This document shows, in pieces, positions 10,833 through 19,916 of a stretch of 64,000 bases of DNA. Position 1 is the first letter of the stretch; each line of letters starts with the position of its first letter. Under the pieces are notes generated by a model, which saw nothing but the letters and a program-made list of their open reading frames with translations, did no database searches and was not told the DNA's origin. The translations under genes were made by a program, and so were the position numbers. Origin of the DNA: Schistocephalus solidus (lineage: Eukaryota; Platyhelminthes; Cestoda; Diphyllobothriidea; Diphyllobothriidae); contig WEDG01001234.1 of assembly GCA_017591395.1 (NCBI GenBank), positions 116,782-180,781 of the forward strand, read 5' to 3'.

Positions 10833-11900
10833 TAGTCACCTTAGATATCTGATTTACTGTTCTTAAACTCATGTGAGCTTATGAATGTCTAGATATCTTC
10901 TAAATTTCCTTTTATAGAGATACGTTTCGCAATTTTTGTGCTATTAAACCACGCGTAGACGTAGAAAATCTTAAATCTACCATGCGCACTAGCCTTCTAA
11001 AGAAGGCTTAAGAACATATAAGAACATAAGAACATATAATGTAAATATCTCCGAATGCTTGTCTCAAACTCGTCAAAACTATTATGTGTTTCTTTTGTTG
11101 GAAAACGCAATATAATATATAGCATTCCTAGTAACTTGTAGGACTAGCAGCTACCGGATGCGCTCACTGAAACCTGGAAAAACACATATAAACGCGTAAG
11201 TTCTTCGAACCGAGACAGTAACTGTAAGTTAATTGGAAGCAACACAAAGATGCTTGATACTTCTGAAGATAAAAAGAGCATTGAAGGCCCTCAACGCTCT
11301 CTGCGAGATTGCACTTTGAAGATATCGATCAAAGCTGAAACATAAGTATTTGACTTAAATTCCTTGCATGTTAAAATATCAGTGCAATACTTTCAAGACG
11401 TAGGTTGAAATACATCAATGTTTTTACTTTCTGAACACTAATTAAGAGAGTAAAGAGATTATGAATGCGTTGCCTTTACCATTTTTCGAATCGCGTTTAT
11501 GGCTTCAAATTCTAGACGAAGGGTCCAAAAGTATAATCAAAAGTGATTTCTGACTCGGATAAGCTGAAGGTGAGTAACTTTGGTCAACTCTGTTTCTCGT
11601 ATTTTTTAGGAGACTTTATAAATACATGCAACTTCCTTGCAAAAAAAGTACTCATGCAAACTTTGAATGTTTTACGCCGTTAAACATGTCCATGCAGATG
11701 TCATTGTTGCATTCAATCTCATCCAGGTCTAATAGCGGATTATCTTGCGAAAAAATTTGTTTTATTTGACTGTGTTCTTAACGGAGGCATTGAAAATGTT
11801 TGAAAACAGAGAACTTTCGGCTAATAAAAATGATAAACCAAGATACATGAAGCAATTTAATAATATTCCTTGTCGATATAAACGTTTAATGTTGTCTGTT
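10833..11900. other. unassigned palindrome-arm sequence
   Basis: No gene or known repeat recognised. Contains a small local repeat of AAGAACATA-type units at about 11011-11037. Present in both arms (mirror about 15800-16870). Confidence 0.4.
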
Positions 11901-11904
11901 TCAA

Positions 11905-12125
11905 GACAATTAATAAACGCTCACCGAGCGTTCTGCCTTCAGGCTCACTCTCGAGCCCCGCCCACATCCGCACAGCGGCTAGTAGTAGAATAGGCAGATT
12001 AATATTTCCGGCAAAGATAAGAGAGACTGGAATGGCCATTTCTGGTTCATTAGCCGTCATCAGGCTAGGATCGAACCCGCGACTCGTTGATCAGAAGTTC
12101 AACGCTCTAACCAGTGTTTCAGTGG
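11905..12125 (-). mobile_element. tRNA-derived SINE (left arm)
   Basis: Read on the minus strand, the head carries a tRNA-like box A/box B pair (GGTTAGAGCGTTGAACTTCT and CGCGGGTTCGATCC). The conserved family body follows (ATGGCCATTCCAGTCTC...CTTTGCCGG), then the tail with GAGCGTTTATTAA. Same family as 22205-22690 and 43725-44400. Mirror copy at 15567-15790. Confidence 0.75.
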
Positions 12126-12146
12126 TATCTTTCGCCCTAGCTTCAA

Positions 12147-12487
12147 TTGCGCTCAATGAAACTGCGCACGAAAATGTCCAGGCTGAACCTTCGCTCTGAA
12201 TTTTTCACGCAAAGGGTAGAAGAGAGCTGGAATGATTTCTATAAATTGGTCGTGGAGTCGACATCCCTTCAGCTGTTCAAGAAAGGCTTGGATGACTATA
12301 GATGTCCCATGCTTTCCCTCGACAGTCTGAAACTCAGCTATTTGCCCCGTGAACCATAAATATGCTATGTTTTTAGTGATAAATTTGCTATGCAAATCCT
12401 GCAGTATCCATCAAACTGGCAGGTAACTTAATAGGGTTTTCAAAGGCATTGTCTATTATCCTTACCAAATAAACTGAATAAACTGAA
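12147..12487 (+). mobile_element. 5'-truncated CR1-like LINE 3' end (left arm)
   Basis: The last codons of a CR1-like RT protein, RSEFFTQRVEESWNDF followed by a VVESTSLQLFKKGLD helix, are open to a stop at 12357-12359. A 3' UTR follows with TTTTCAAAGGCATTGTCTAT and a terminal AATAAACTGAATAAACTGAAAAA. The block FFTQRVxxxWN is the same C-terminal signature seen in the spacer copy (13611-13953). Mirror copy at 15208-15535. Confidence 0.8.
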
Positions 12488-12544
12488 AAAGGTCACAATA
12501 ACACAGTGGCTTAAACTGATATTAATGCGGTCGTAAGGCCCAAA

Positions 12545-12840
12545 CAACACGCAATACGTGATGAACTCTTTCCAATCGTTAGCGGAACTCACTCATCCCG
12601 TTCTGCATTGGGGCTCATTCTTGAGCCCCGTCAGCAGCCACACAGCGGCCAGTAGTAATAACAGTAGTATTAGAGGCAGATTAACAATGGCAACAAAAAA
12701 GAGGGACTGGAATTGCCATTTCTGGCTCAATAGTCGTCATTAGCCAAGCATACCCTACTTCAAATTATGCCTCATCCGAGGCTCGAACCCGCGACTTGTT
12801 GATCAGATGTTTAATTGGCTACCACTGAGCCGGCGTGACA
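12545..12840 (-). mobile_element. tRNA-derived SINE (left arm, second)
   Basis: On the minus strand the head reads GGCTCAGTGGTAGCC (box A-like), then GTCGCGGGTTCGAGCCTC (box B). The family body GGCAATTCCAGTCCC and tail follow. A variable-length insertion of TACTACTGTTATTACTAC-type sequence lies in the tail. Mirror at 14853-15146. Confidence 0.75.
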
Positions 12841-12990
12841 TCGATCCGTGGCTCAATAGTTCGAGCGTTAAACTTCTACTCAACCGTTTGCGGGGTCAGT
12901 CCTCGGGTATGATTGGATGATGACGACCAATGAGCCAGTAATGGCCATTCCAGTCAACCTTGTCGGCATTGTTAATCTGTCTCTACTGAG
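12841..12990 (-). mobile_element. tRNA-derived SINE, tail-truncated (left arm, third)
   Basis: A second head, with CTCAATAGTTCGAGCGTT and a degenerate box B (GCGGGGTCAGTCCTC), is followed by the body ATGGCCATTACTGGCTCATT orientation equivalents. It is placed head-to-tail with the SINE at 12545-12840, suggesting a dimeric or tandem insertion. Mirror at 14702-14852. Confidence 0.6.
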
Positions 12991-13614
12991 CCTACAGAAG
13001 TTCTGTGGGTGATTAAAATGGACTTTTTCGATGTCCCTCAGGCTTTCGTTACTTCTCAACCACCGTTGCTACTGTCCTATATATGAAACTGGCAGACAGA
13101 CATTATTATACCTTTGTTGATGTCTGGCCACCGTGGGACTGCAGCCCAGGTCCGTTAGGACGTAAATTACACATTTATTTTCATCCTTGTCAGGCGAATT
13201 TTTTAATGACTATGAGGTAATAGGGTTCAGTCGTTCCATCGGAACCAAATGCTTACCCTACTTGGTAAGAAGGAATGTTTCGCTGAACTAGTGAACGCAA
13301 AAAGTGGATGTGTACATCTGAACATCTTTGAGTGAGATGTAGGAAAATAATGTCAACGAGCATTGGGTCAACTTTTGGCATTGCTTGTGTTTAACAGAGC
13401 GCTATCGCTTTTAGTCAGAAAAAGCCAGGTGCTAATTAGTGGCTGGTTTTAAGTTCATAGTTAAGTGTTTAACAGGCGTCCTCAAATAGATAAATTCTAC
13501 AATGTAAATTGATAAAAATGTGGAACTATAACCCCTATTTTCGAGGCAAATCTTCACGAGTAGATGTCAGAGTGCGATTGAAAAGCGCAATTACTATAGG
13601 AATTCCATAGTCCG
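12991..13614. other. unassigned inner part of left arm
   Basis: No gene recognised. Its last 20 bp (13595-13614) are the reverse complement of the 3' end of the rGC kinase-homology exon at 14078-14097, so this stretch is a reversed copy of sequence that lies downstream of that exon in the right arm. Confidence 0.6.
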
Positions 13615-13953
13615 CTCCGAATTCTTCACGCAACGTGTCATACAACAGTGGAACAACCTTCCACAGTCAGTCGTGGAGGCAACTTCCCTTCAAATGTACA
13701 AACAACGCTTGGATAATTACATGCGTCCCCTCTCCTCTCTCCAAGTCTGAACTCTAAAAACCAGACATATATTGTAAAAAACAATGCTACTCTCCTCCCC
13801 TCAAGTCTGACCTCTAAAAAATCAGACATATATTGTAAAAAACAATGCTACTCACTGTTTGCCAATACTATGTTAGTAGTGGTAAATTTACACGTGCTAA
13901 ATAGGGTTTTCAAAGGCATTGCCTATTATCCTCACCAAATAAACTGAAAAAAA
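13611..13953 (+). mobile_element. 5'-truncated CR1-like LINE 3' end in palindrome spacer
   Basis: Starts at or within a few bases of the left-arm edge with a frame reading SEFFTQRVIQQWNNLPQSVV then EATSLQMYKQRLDNYM. This is the C-terminal signature of the CR1-like family, with a stop at about 13747. The 3' UTR carries a 60-bp tandem duplication and ends TTTTCAAAGGCATTGCCTAT...AATAAACTGAAAAAAAAAAAA. Related to, but distinct from, the copy in the arms. The overlap TCCG at 13611-13614 could belong to either the arm or the element. Confidence 0.8.
13742..13853. repeat. 60-bp tandem duplication in the LINE 3' UTR
   Basis: CAAGTCTGAMCTCTAAAAA-type unit begins at 13742 and again at 13802; both copies contain CATATATTGTAAAAAACAAT and differ by a few substitutions and one indel. 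Confidence 0.9.
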
Positions 13954-13984
13954 AAAAAGGATAACTATTTTTTGAACACTTTAG

Positions 13985-14097
13985 GGGTGCGATATTTGCA
14001 CAAGTACTTAATTGAAATTCACGGACGCTTGAAGTCTACCAAATGTGTCATCGATGGACGGTGGATAGCAAAGATAACGGACTATGGAATTCCTATA
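13985..14097 (+). CDS. receptor guanylate cyclase, kinase-homology domain exon (isolated, reversed)
   Basis: A single exon flanked by a plausible acceptor (TTTTTTGAACACTTTAG before 13985) and a GTAATT donor at 14098. The 37 codons include [20 protein letters not shown] followed by [13 protein letters not shown]. This is the receptor-cyclase kinase-homology signature: HGRLKS in place of the HRDLK catalytic loop, with the catalytic Asp replaced, and TDYG in place of DFG. The domain is regulatory, transmitting ligand binding to the cyclase. It lies on the plus strand, whereas every other rGC exon in the window is on the minus strand. The inner edge of the palindrome's right arm (14078) falls inside the exon, and its last 20 bp are duplicated in reverse at 13595-13614. 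No partner exons are seen nearby. Confidence 0.8.
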
Positions 14098-14701
14098 GTA
14101 ATTGCGCTTTTCAATCGCACTCTGACATCTACTCGTGAAGATTTGCCTCGAAAATAGGGGTTATTGGTCCACATTTTTATCAATTTACATTGTAGAATTT
14201 ATCTATTTGAGGACGCCTGTTAAACACTTAACTATGAACTTAAAACCAGCCACTAATTAGCACCTGGCTTTTTCTGACTAAAAGCGATAGCGCTCTGTTA
14301 AACACAAGCAATGCCAAAAGTTGACCCAATGCTCGTTGACATTATTTTCCTACATCTCACTCAAAGATGTTCAGATGTACACATCCACTTTTTGCGTTCA
14401 CTAGTTCAGCGAAACATTCCTTCTTACCAAGTAGGGTAAGCATTTGGTTCCGATGGAACGACTGAACCCTATTACCTCATAGTCATTAAAAAATTCGCCT
14501 GACAAGGATGAAAATAAATGTGTAATTTACGTCCTAACGGACCTGGGCTGCAGTCCCACGGTGGCCAGACATCAACAAAGGTATAATAATGTCTGTCTGC
14601 CAGTTTCATATATAGGACAGTAGCAACGGTGGTTGAGAAGTAACGAAAGCCTGAGGGACATCGAAAAAGTCCATTTTAATCACCCACAGAACTTCTGTAG
14701 G
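14098..14701. other. unassigned inner part of right arm (likely rGC intron)
   Basis: No coding content seen. Follows the donor of the kinase-homology exon, so presumably intron; the mirror is 12991-13594. Confidence 0.4.
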
Positions 14702-14852
14702 CTCAGTAGAGACAGATTAACAATGCCGACAAGGTTGACTGGAATGGCCATTACTGGCTCATTGGTCGTCATCATCCAATCATACCCGAGGACTGACCCC
14801 GCAAACGGTTGAGTAGAAGTTTAACGCTCGAACTATTGAGCCACGGATCGAT
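14702..14852 (+). mobile_element. tRNA-derived SINE (right arm, mirror of 12841-12990)
   Basis: Mirror of the tail-truncated SINE, with GACTGGAATGGCCATTACTG and a degenerate head near 14790-14850. Confidence 0.6.
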
Positions 14853-15146
14853 GTCACGCCGGCTCAGTGGTAGCCAATTAAACATCTGATCAACAAGTCG
14901 CGGGTTCGAGCCTCGGATGAGGCATAATTTGAAGTAGGGTATGCTTGGCTAATGACGACTATTGAGCCAGAAATGGCAATTCCAGTCCCTCTTTTTTGTT
15001 GCCATTGTTAATCTGCCTCTAATACTACTGTTATTACTACTGGCCGCTGTGTGAGCTGCTGACGGGGCTCAAGAATGAGCTCCCAATGCAGAACGGGATG
15101 AGTGAGTTCCGCTAACGATTGAAAGAGTTCATCACGTATTGCGTGT
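14853..15146 (+). mobile_element. tRNA-derived SINE (right arm, mirror of 12545-12840)
   Basis: Head with GCCGGCTCAGTGGTAGCC and box B GTCGCGGGTTCGAGCCTC at about 14895-14915; body and tail to about 15146. Confidence 0.75.
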
Positions 15147-15207
15147 TGTTTGGGCCTTACGACCGCATTAATATCAGTTTAAGCTCACTGTGTTATTGTG
15201 ACCTTTT

Positions 15208-15535
15208 TCAGTTTATTCAGTTTATTTGGTAAGGATAATAGACAATGCCTTTGAAAAACCCTATTAAGTTACCTGCCAGTTTGATGGATACTGCAGGATT
15301 TTGCATAACAAATTTATCACTAAAAAAACATAGCATATTTATGGTTCACGGGGCAAATAGCTGAGTTTCAGACTGTCGAGGGAAAGCATGGGACATCTAT
15401 AGTCATCCAAGCCTTTCTTGAACAGCTGAAGGGATGTCGACTCCACGACCAATTTATAGAAATCATTCCAGCTCTCTTCTACCCTTTGCGTGAAAAATTC
15501 AGAGCGAAGGTTCAGCCTGGACATTTTTCGTGCGC
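15208..15535 (-). mobile_element. CR1-like LINE 3' end (right arm, mirror of 12147-12487)
   Basis: Mirror copy with the same C-terminal codons (RSEFFTQRVEESWNDF). One base is inserted in the A/T run at about 15523-15528 relative to the left arm, which changes the upstream reading frame. Confidence 0.8.
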
Positions 15536-15566
15536 AGTTTCATTGAGCGCAATTGAAGCTAGGGCG

Positions 15567-15790
15567 AAAGATACCACTGAAACACTGGTTAGAGCGTTGA
15601 ACTTCTGATCAACGAGTCGCGGGTTCGATCCTAGCCTGATGACGGCTAATGAACCAGAAATGGCCATTCCAGTCTCTCTTATCTTTGCCGGAAATATTAA
15701 TCTGCCTATTCTACTACTAGCCGCTGTGCGGATGTGGGCGGGAGCTCGAGAGTGAGCCTGAAGGCAGAACGCTCGGTGAGCGTTTATTAA
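15567..15790 (+). mobile_element. tRNA-derived SINE (right arm, mirror of 11905-12125)
   Basis: Clearest SINE head in the window: GGTTAGAGCGTTGAACTTCT with box B CGCGGGTTCGATCC, then the family body and a GAGCGTTTATTAATTGTC tail. Confidence 0.78.
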
Positions 15791-15799
15791 TTGTCTTGA

Positions 15800-16870
15800 A
15801 ACAGACAACGATTAAACGTTTATATCGACAAGGAATATTATTAAATTGCTTCATGTATCTTGGTTTTATCATTTTTTATTAGCCGAAAGTTCTCTGTTTT
15901 TCAAACATTTTCAATGCCTCCGTTAAGAACACAGTCAAATAAACAAATTTTTTCGCAAGATAATCCGCTATTAGACCTGGATGAGATTGAATGCAACAAT
16001 GACATCTGCATGGACATGTTTAACGGCGTAAAACATTCAAAGTTTGCATGAGTACTTTTTTTGCAAGGAAGTTGCATGTATTTATAAAGTCTCTAAAAAT
16101 ACGAGAAACAGAGTTGACCAAAGTTACTCACCTTCAGCTTATCCGAGTCAGAAATCACTTTCGATTATACTTTTGGACCCTTCGTCTAGAATTTGAAGCC
16201 ATAAACGCGATTCGAAAAATGGTAAAGGCAACGCATTCATAATCTCTTTACTCTCTTAATTGGTGTTCAGAAAGTAAAAACATTGATGTATTTCAACCTA
16301 CGTCTTGAAAGTATTGCACTGATATTTTAACATGCAAGGAATTTAAGTCAAATACTTATGTTTCAGCTTTGATCGATATCTTCAAAGTGCAATCTCGCAG
16401 AGAGCGTTGAGGGCCTTCAATGCTCTTTTTATCTTCAGAAGTATCAAGCATCTTTGTGTTGCTTCCAATTAACTACAGTTACTGTCTCGGTTCGAAGAAC
16501 TTACGCGTTTATATGTGTTTTTCCAGGTTTCAGTGAGCGCATCCGGTAGCTGCTAGTCCCTACAAGTTACTAGGAATGCTATATATTATATTGCGTTTTT
16601 CCAACAAAAGAAACACTAATAGTTTTGACGAGTTTGAGACAAGCATTCGGAGATATTTACATTATATGTTCTTATGTTCTTATATGTTCTTAAGCCTTCT
16701 TTAGAAGGCTAGTGCGCATGGTAGATTTAAGATTTTCTACGTCTACGCGTGGTTTAATAGCACAAAAATTGCGAAACGTATCTCTATAAAAGGAAATTTA
16801 GAAGATATCTAGACATTCATAAGCTCACATGAGTTTAAGAACAGTAAATCAGATATCTAAGGTGACTATA
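15800..16870. other. unassigned palindrome-arm sequence (mirror of 10833-11900)
   Basis: Two short plus ORFs (15860-16051, 16048-16242) show no recognisable domain. Nothing else identified. Confidence 0.4.
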
Positions 16871-17706
16871 CGACAGTTTCACCGTCAATTTCGACGAGAT
16901 CCACCGTATGCTCACACCAGGTAGTGCAGGGACGGTGACTTTACGCGCGATTTGAGTTTAAAGTGATAGTAGCCTTGTGCTGCAGCTACCGCACTCTCTA
17001 CTCCTACCCCACCTGAGCCTGGCGTCAGGACAGAATCAAGAGAAACCGGAGATGGGAGAGGGTGCAGGGTGGCTGGCGCTGCGAGCCGCCCCTGGGTGTT
17101 CCACCACACCTGACTCGGATCCCACGGAGTGGGAGTGCCATAAAGGCACATTAAGAAGGAACTATTGCAGCCTGACTCTCAGTCAACCAGTCAGCCAGTC
17201 TACACAAAACACATATTGGGCTGACCACGCGGTCCGAGTTATCCCTTTAGTTGGCAACCTTCAAAGCCACGGCTTTTAGCGCACCGTGATAGTTTCAAGC
17301 GCGCCAGATTTTTAATAGTGAGTAAAATGCGCTGAGCTGTTTACCTCAAACTCTCACCCACCCCACAATCAGACCACCATCTGAGCCAGTCAGTTGTCTG
17401 ATGTTGGGGTGAGCACACATTAACTGACTGATCGGCGTATCCGTCTTTGCGCGCCACAGCATGACCTGGCCCTCATAACGCACACACAGGATTTACTTAC
17501 TCGGGAATATGGAAGAGCCATGGCAGTCTGACTCCCAGTCCACTGGTCAGCCACTCGACGCACACAGCACATACACTGGGCCGACGGCGTGGTCTGGTGT
17601 AAGCGTGAGATTGGCAGCCTTCCAAGCCACGGTTTCTAGGAAACCGTGATTTTATTAGGTCATTATGATGATCGTAAGGGTGTTGTCTATGTATTGGTGT
17701 AGATGG
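16871..17706 (-). mobile_element. 3' UTR of zinc-finger LINE (right arm)
   Basis: Mirror of 9986-10832. A block near 17406-17428 differs from its partner at 10282-10305 by several clustered substitutions, unlike the rest of the arm, where I saw mainly single-base indels. Confidence 0.75.
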
Positions 17707-18516
17707 TGTAGTGCTGATGTGGCTTAGCCTCCGGTGGTTTACCGCAGGTTGTCGTGGAGGCGCTAGTGTCCTAATAGGCCCATGCGCTGTGTAAATGTGC
17801 GGGAGCAGTGAGGGCAGTGGAGGCGGGCACGTCGACTGTATGTCGGAGCCCCAGGCGCTGATTCACCAGCCTCCGTACGATGGATTCGCGGGGAGACCGA
17901 TCAAGCCGATGCGTGAGTTGAACTTGCGGGCGCAGTGTGGGCAAGAGCAATCGGTAGAGTCTGGAAGATGTCATTCATGGTAGTGGGGGGTGGCAGTGGT
18001 AGTAAGAATGGCAGGAGCGGAGGGTGTGCATGGTGTATCGGTGTTGTCGGCATTGCGCTGAGTTCCGCTGTCATGGATGCGCATGTGACCGAATAGGCCT
18101 ATGCGATGAGTGAATGCGCGAGGACAGTGAAGGCAGTGGAGGCGGTGATCTCTGCTGTGTGTTGATGCTCTAGGCACTGGTTCACCAGTCTCTGTACGAT
18201 GGATTCGCAAGTTACCAACCAGGCCGACGCGTGAGGGTTAATGTGCGGTCACTTTGAGGACAGTTTAGGAGCGTATCCCCATCGGTGGTGGTGGTGGTTG
18301 TGTGGTGACGGCGGCGGCGGTGGTGGTTGCAGTGGTGGGGTTAACAGGCGATGAGTATTGGGATGTGGTCTCTATGATGGTGGGAGTAATGGAATTGATG
18401 CCAGGGAGTGAGGGTGACGGAGTCTGAAGGAGGGTTGGCAGAATTTGACGTAGACTGCCCGAGTCTTGGCACAAGCCTCGCGAGGGCTCGACACCAATCA
18501 GCGTGTGGCATTTCAC
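17707..18516 (-). pseudogene. zinc-finger LINE, C-terminal part of ORF (right arm)
   Basis: Mirror of 9197-9985, with finger units of the form CxxCxRAFTHRIGLFGHMRIH and the threonine-rich linker. Extra indels relative to the left arm (for example a two-base CA difference near 18300 and a one-base difference near 18405) move the linker into different frames. Confidence 0.8.
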
Positions 18517-18664
18517 GGATTGGCTTCAGGTGTTAAAATGACCCACTGGGGTCAAGTGATCTCAACAGCGGACACAGACGACCACAATAGAAACTGGCCT
18601 GAGGGAGACCGCTAGGTGCAGCTGTGTGCAGAGCCCCTTGAAAGAGAGAGAGAGAGAGAATATG

Positions 18665-19572
18665 CTTTTTCGTTGAAGTACCATTCAAAATTTTCAGCAA
18701 AATTTCACTAAGATGATAGGATAAGTTAACATAATATGCAAGAACCAAAGGGTCGAAAATGGACATCTAGTGGGGAGACAGTGCCAGTCTCAGCTTTTAT
18801 GTTTCAGTCTCTTCACACGTAAGGTGGCGTGCTAGAAATGACAAAACAGAGCGCTGGTATGCCGTTTTACGGCAGGCTCTATGGCGAAAGCCTCGGCGCA
18901 TCGGACGGGAAGACTTCACAGCCATCAGCTTAGAGTAGAGGGATGGGTGACATCATCAAGGATTCGCCCAGCAAATTGTTTTGACTGTCGTAAAAGTGCC
19001 GTTTTGTTATCAAATCCACTTAAACAGTATAAGAAACACCAGCAGCAGAAGAGCATTCGGAGAATACGTTTTAAAATCAAAAAATCCTTTTTAAGTAAAG
19101 CTGGAAAAATCACGGGAGAGCAATAAAGGATGAGGGGAAGAACACATGCCTCTATAAATCGCCAGATAAGGGGCCTGAGGTGTGTGATAGGAACATAAAC
19201 GGCGGATATAATATAGAACTACGAATTTTTGTAAAAGAGTATCGATATGTTGGGAGAATTACAGATGGGATCTCAGAGTAATGCCAAGGTACCCAAAAGA
19301 GGATACCTAGTTGGGAAGGACGGCTGAGTATTGAGAACTAGGGGATGGTCGCAGGTGAAAAACACATTGGACTGACTTCTCATGGTTGAGTTGAAGACCA
19401 TTATCTGACGACCAGGCTGAAACATGGTCGAGGCCATCCTTCAGACACTGGAAATGTGTCGGATTTTTTTGCCTCGGCAAAAGCCTGTCCTACCTAATCT
19501 GTCTGTGCCTTGACCTCTGATTTGGGAAACCTTCGCGTTTTCGATCTCACGACATCGACACTCCGTAGGGTT
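18665..19572 (-). pseudogene. LINE reverse transcriptase C-terminal fragment (right arm)
   Basis: Mirror of 8137-9045. Contains the same DHVSAWSSDNGLQLN region and C-terminal FAGRILDDVTHP, with stops and frameshifts. Truncated at the palindrome's outer edge. Confidence 0.7.
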
Positions 19573-19916
19573 CTTCTACCTATGACCCTATTACCGATGT
19601 GTTATCCGAGGCCTGGGAGTCTGTTTTTACCGTCTGGGTAATTGGTCCTCCTGTGATCCTCATAAACAAGGAACTTTATATAAATCCACGTCGTTTCTGA
19701 TGTTATTCTTGACAGTATTGATCTTACTTGAAACTAGTCAAAATAGGAGATGGAAGACAATTGGAACCACTTGGCACGACCTTTCAAACCTCCTTATTAA
19801 TGACAGCACACTACATTCTTGTATCGGACAGCTCTAACATAGCGGGATAACACGGCATCTTTCTCTGTTGTGAACGATGAGTCAGTATGTTGGAATTTTT
19901 TAGGGTGAAGTGCCAG
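19571..19916 (+). repeat. 346-bp dispersed repeat, copy 1 (inverted relative to copy 2)
   Basis: Exact-length reverse complement of 41605-41950: coordinates sum to 61521 at both ends (19571 with 41950; 19916 with 41605). I saw no indels between the copies. It is wedged between the outer end of the palindrome's right arm and the 3' side of the LINE at 19917. No coding content and no obvious terminal repeats. Confidence 0.93.

Larger units (their letters stand above)
8137..13614 (+). repeat. left arm of giant inverted repeat (palindrome)
   Basis: This arm is the reverse complement of 14078-19572. Paired coordinates sum to 27692 at the inner end (for example 13561-13570 with 14122-14131; 13093-13111 with 14581-14599). 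The sum is 27701 near 10844 and 27709 at the outer end (8139 with 19570), so the arms differ by only 17 bp in net length over about 5.5 kb. Differences I sampled are mostly single-base indels in short homopolymers, plus a cluster of substitutions around 10282-10305. Content, outer to inner: LINE RT fragment, zinc-finger LINE 3' part, about 1 kb unassigned, SINE, LINE 3' end, two SINE units, about 630 bp unassigned. The inner edge carries a reversed copy of the last 20 bp of the rGC exon at 13985-14097. Confidence 0.95.
14078..19572 (-). repeat. right arm of giant inverted repeat (palindrome)
   Basis: Reverse complement of 8137-13614, about 5.49 kb. Because the rGC exon runs uninterrupted across the spacer/right-arm boundary at 14078, the right arm appears to be the original arrangement and the left arm the inverted duplicate. 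The outer end at about 19570-19572 directly abuts a 346-bp repeat (19571-19916). Confidence 0.95.

Noticed and set aside
15567..15640. Possible tRNA gene (box A and box B spacing)
   Set aside because: No closed acceptor stem, and the same unit recurs with a constant SINE body and tail; tRNA-derived SINE fits better. The same holds for 44203-44280 and 22455-22530.
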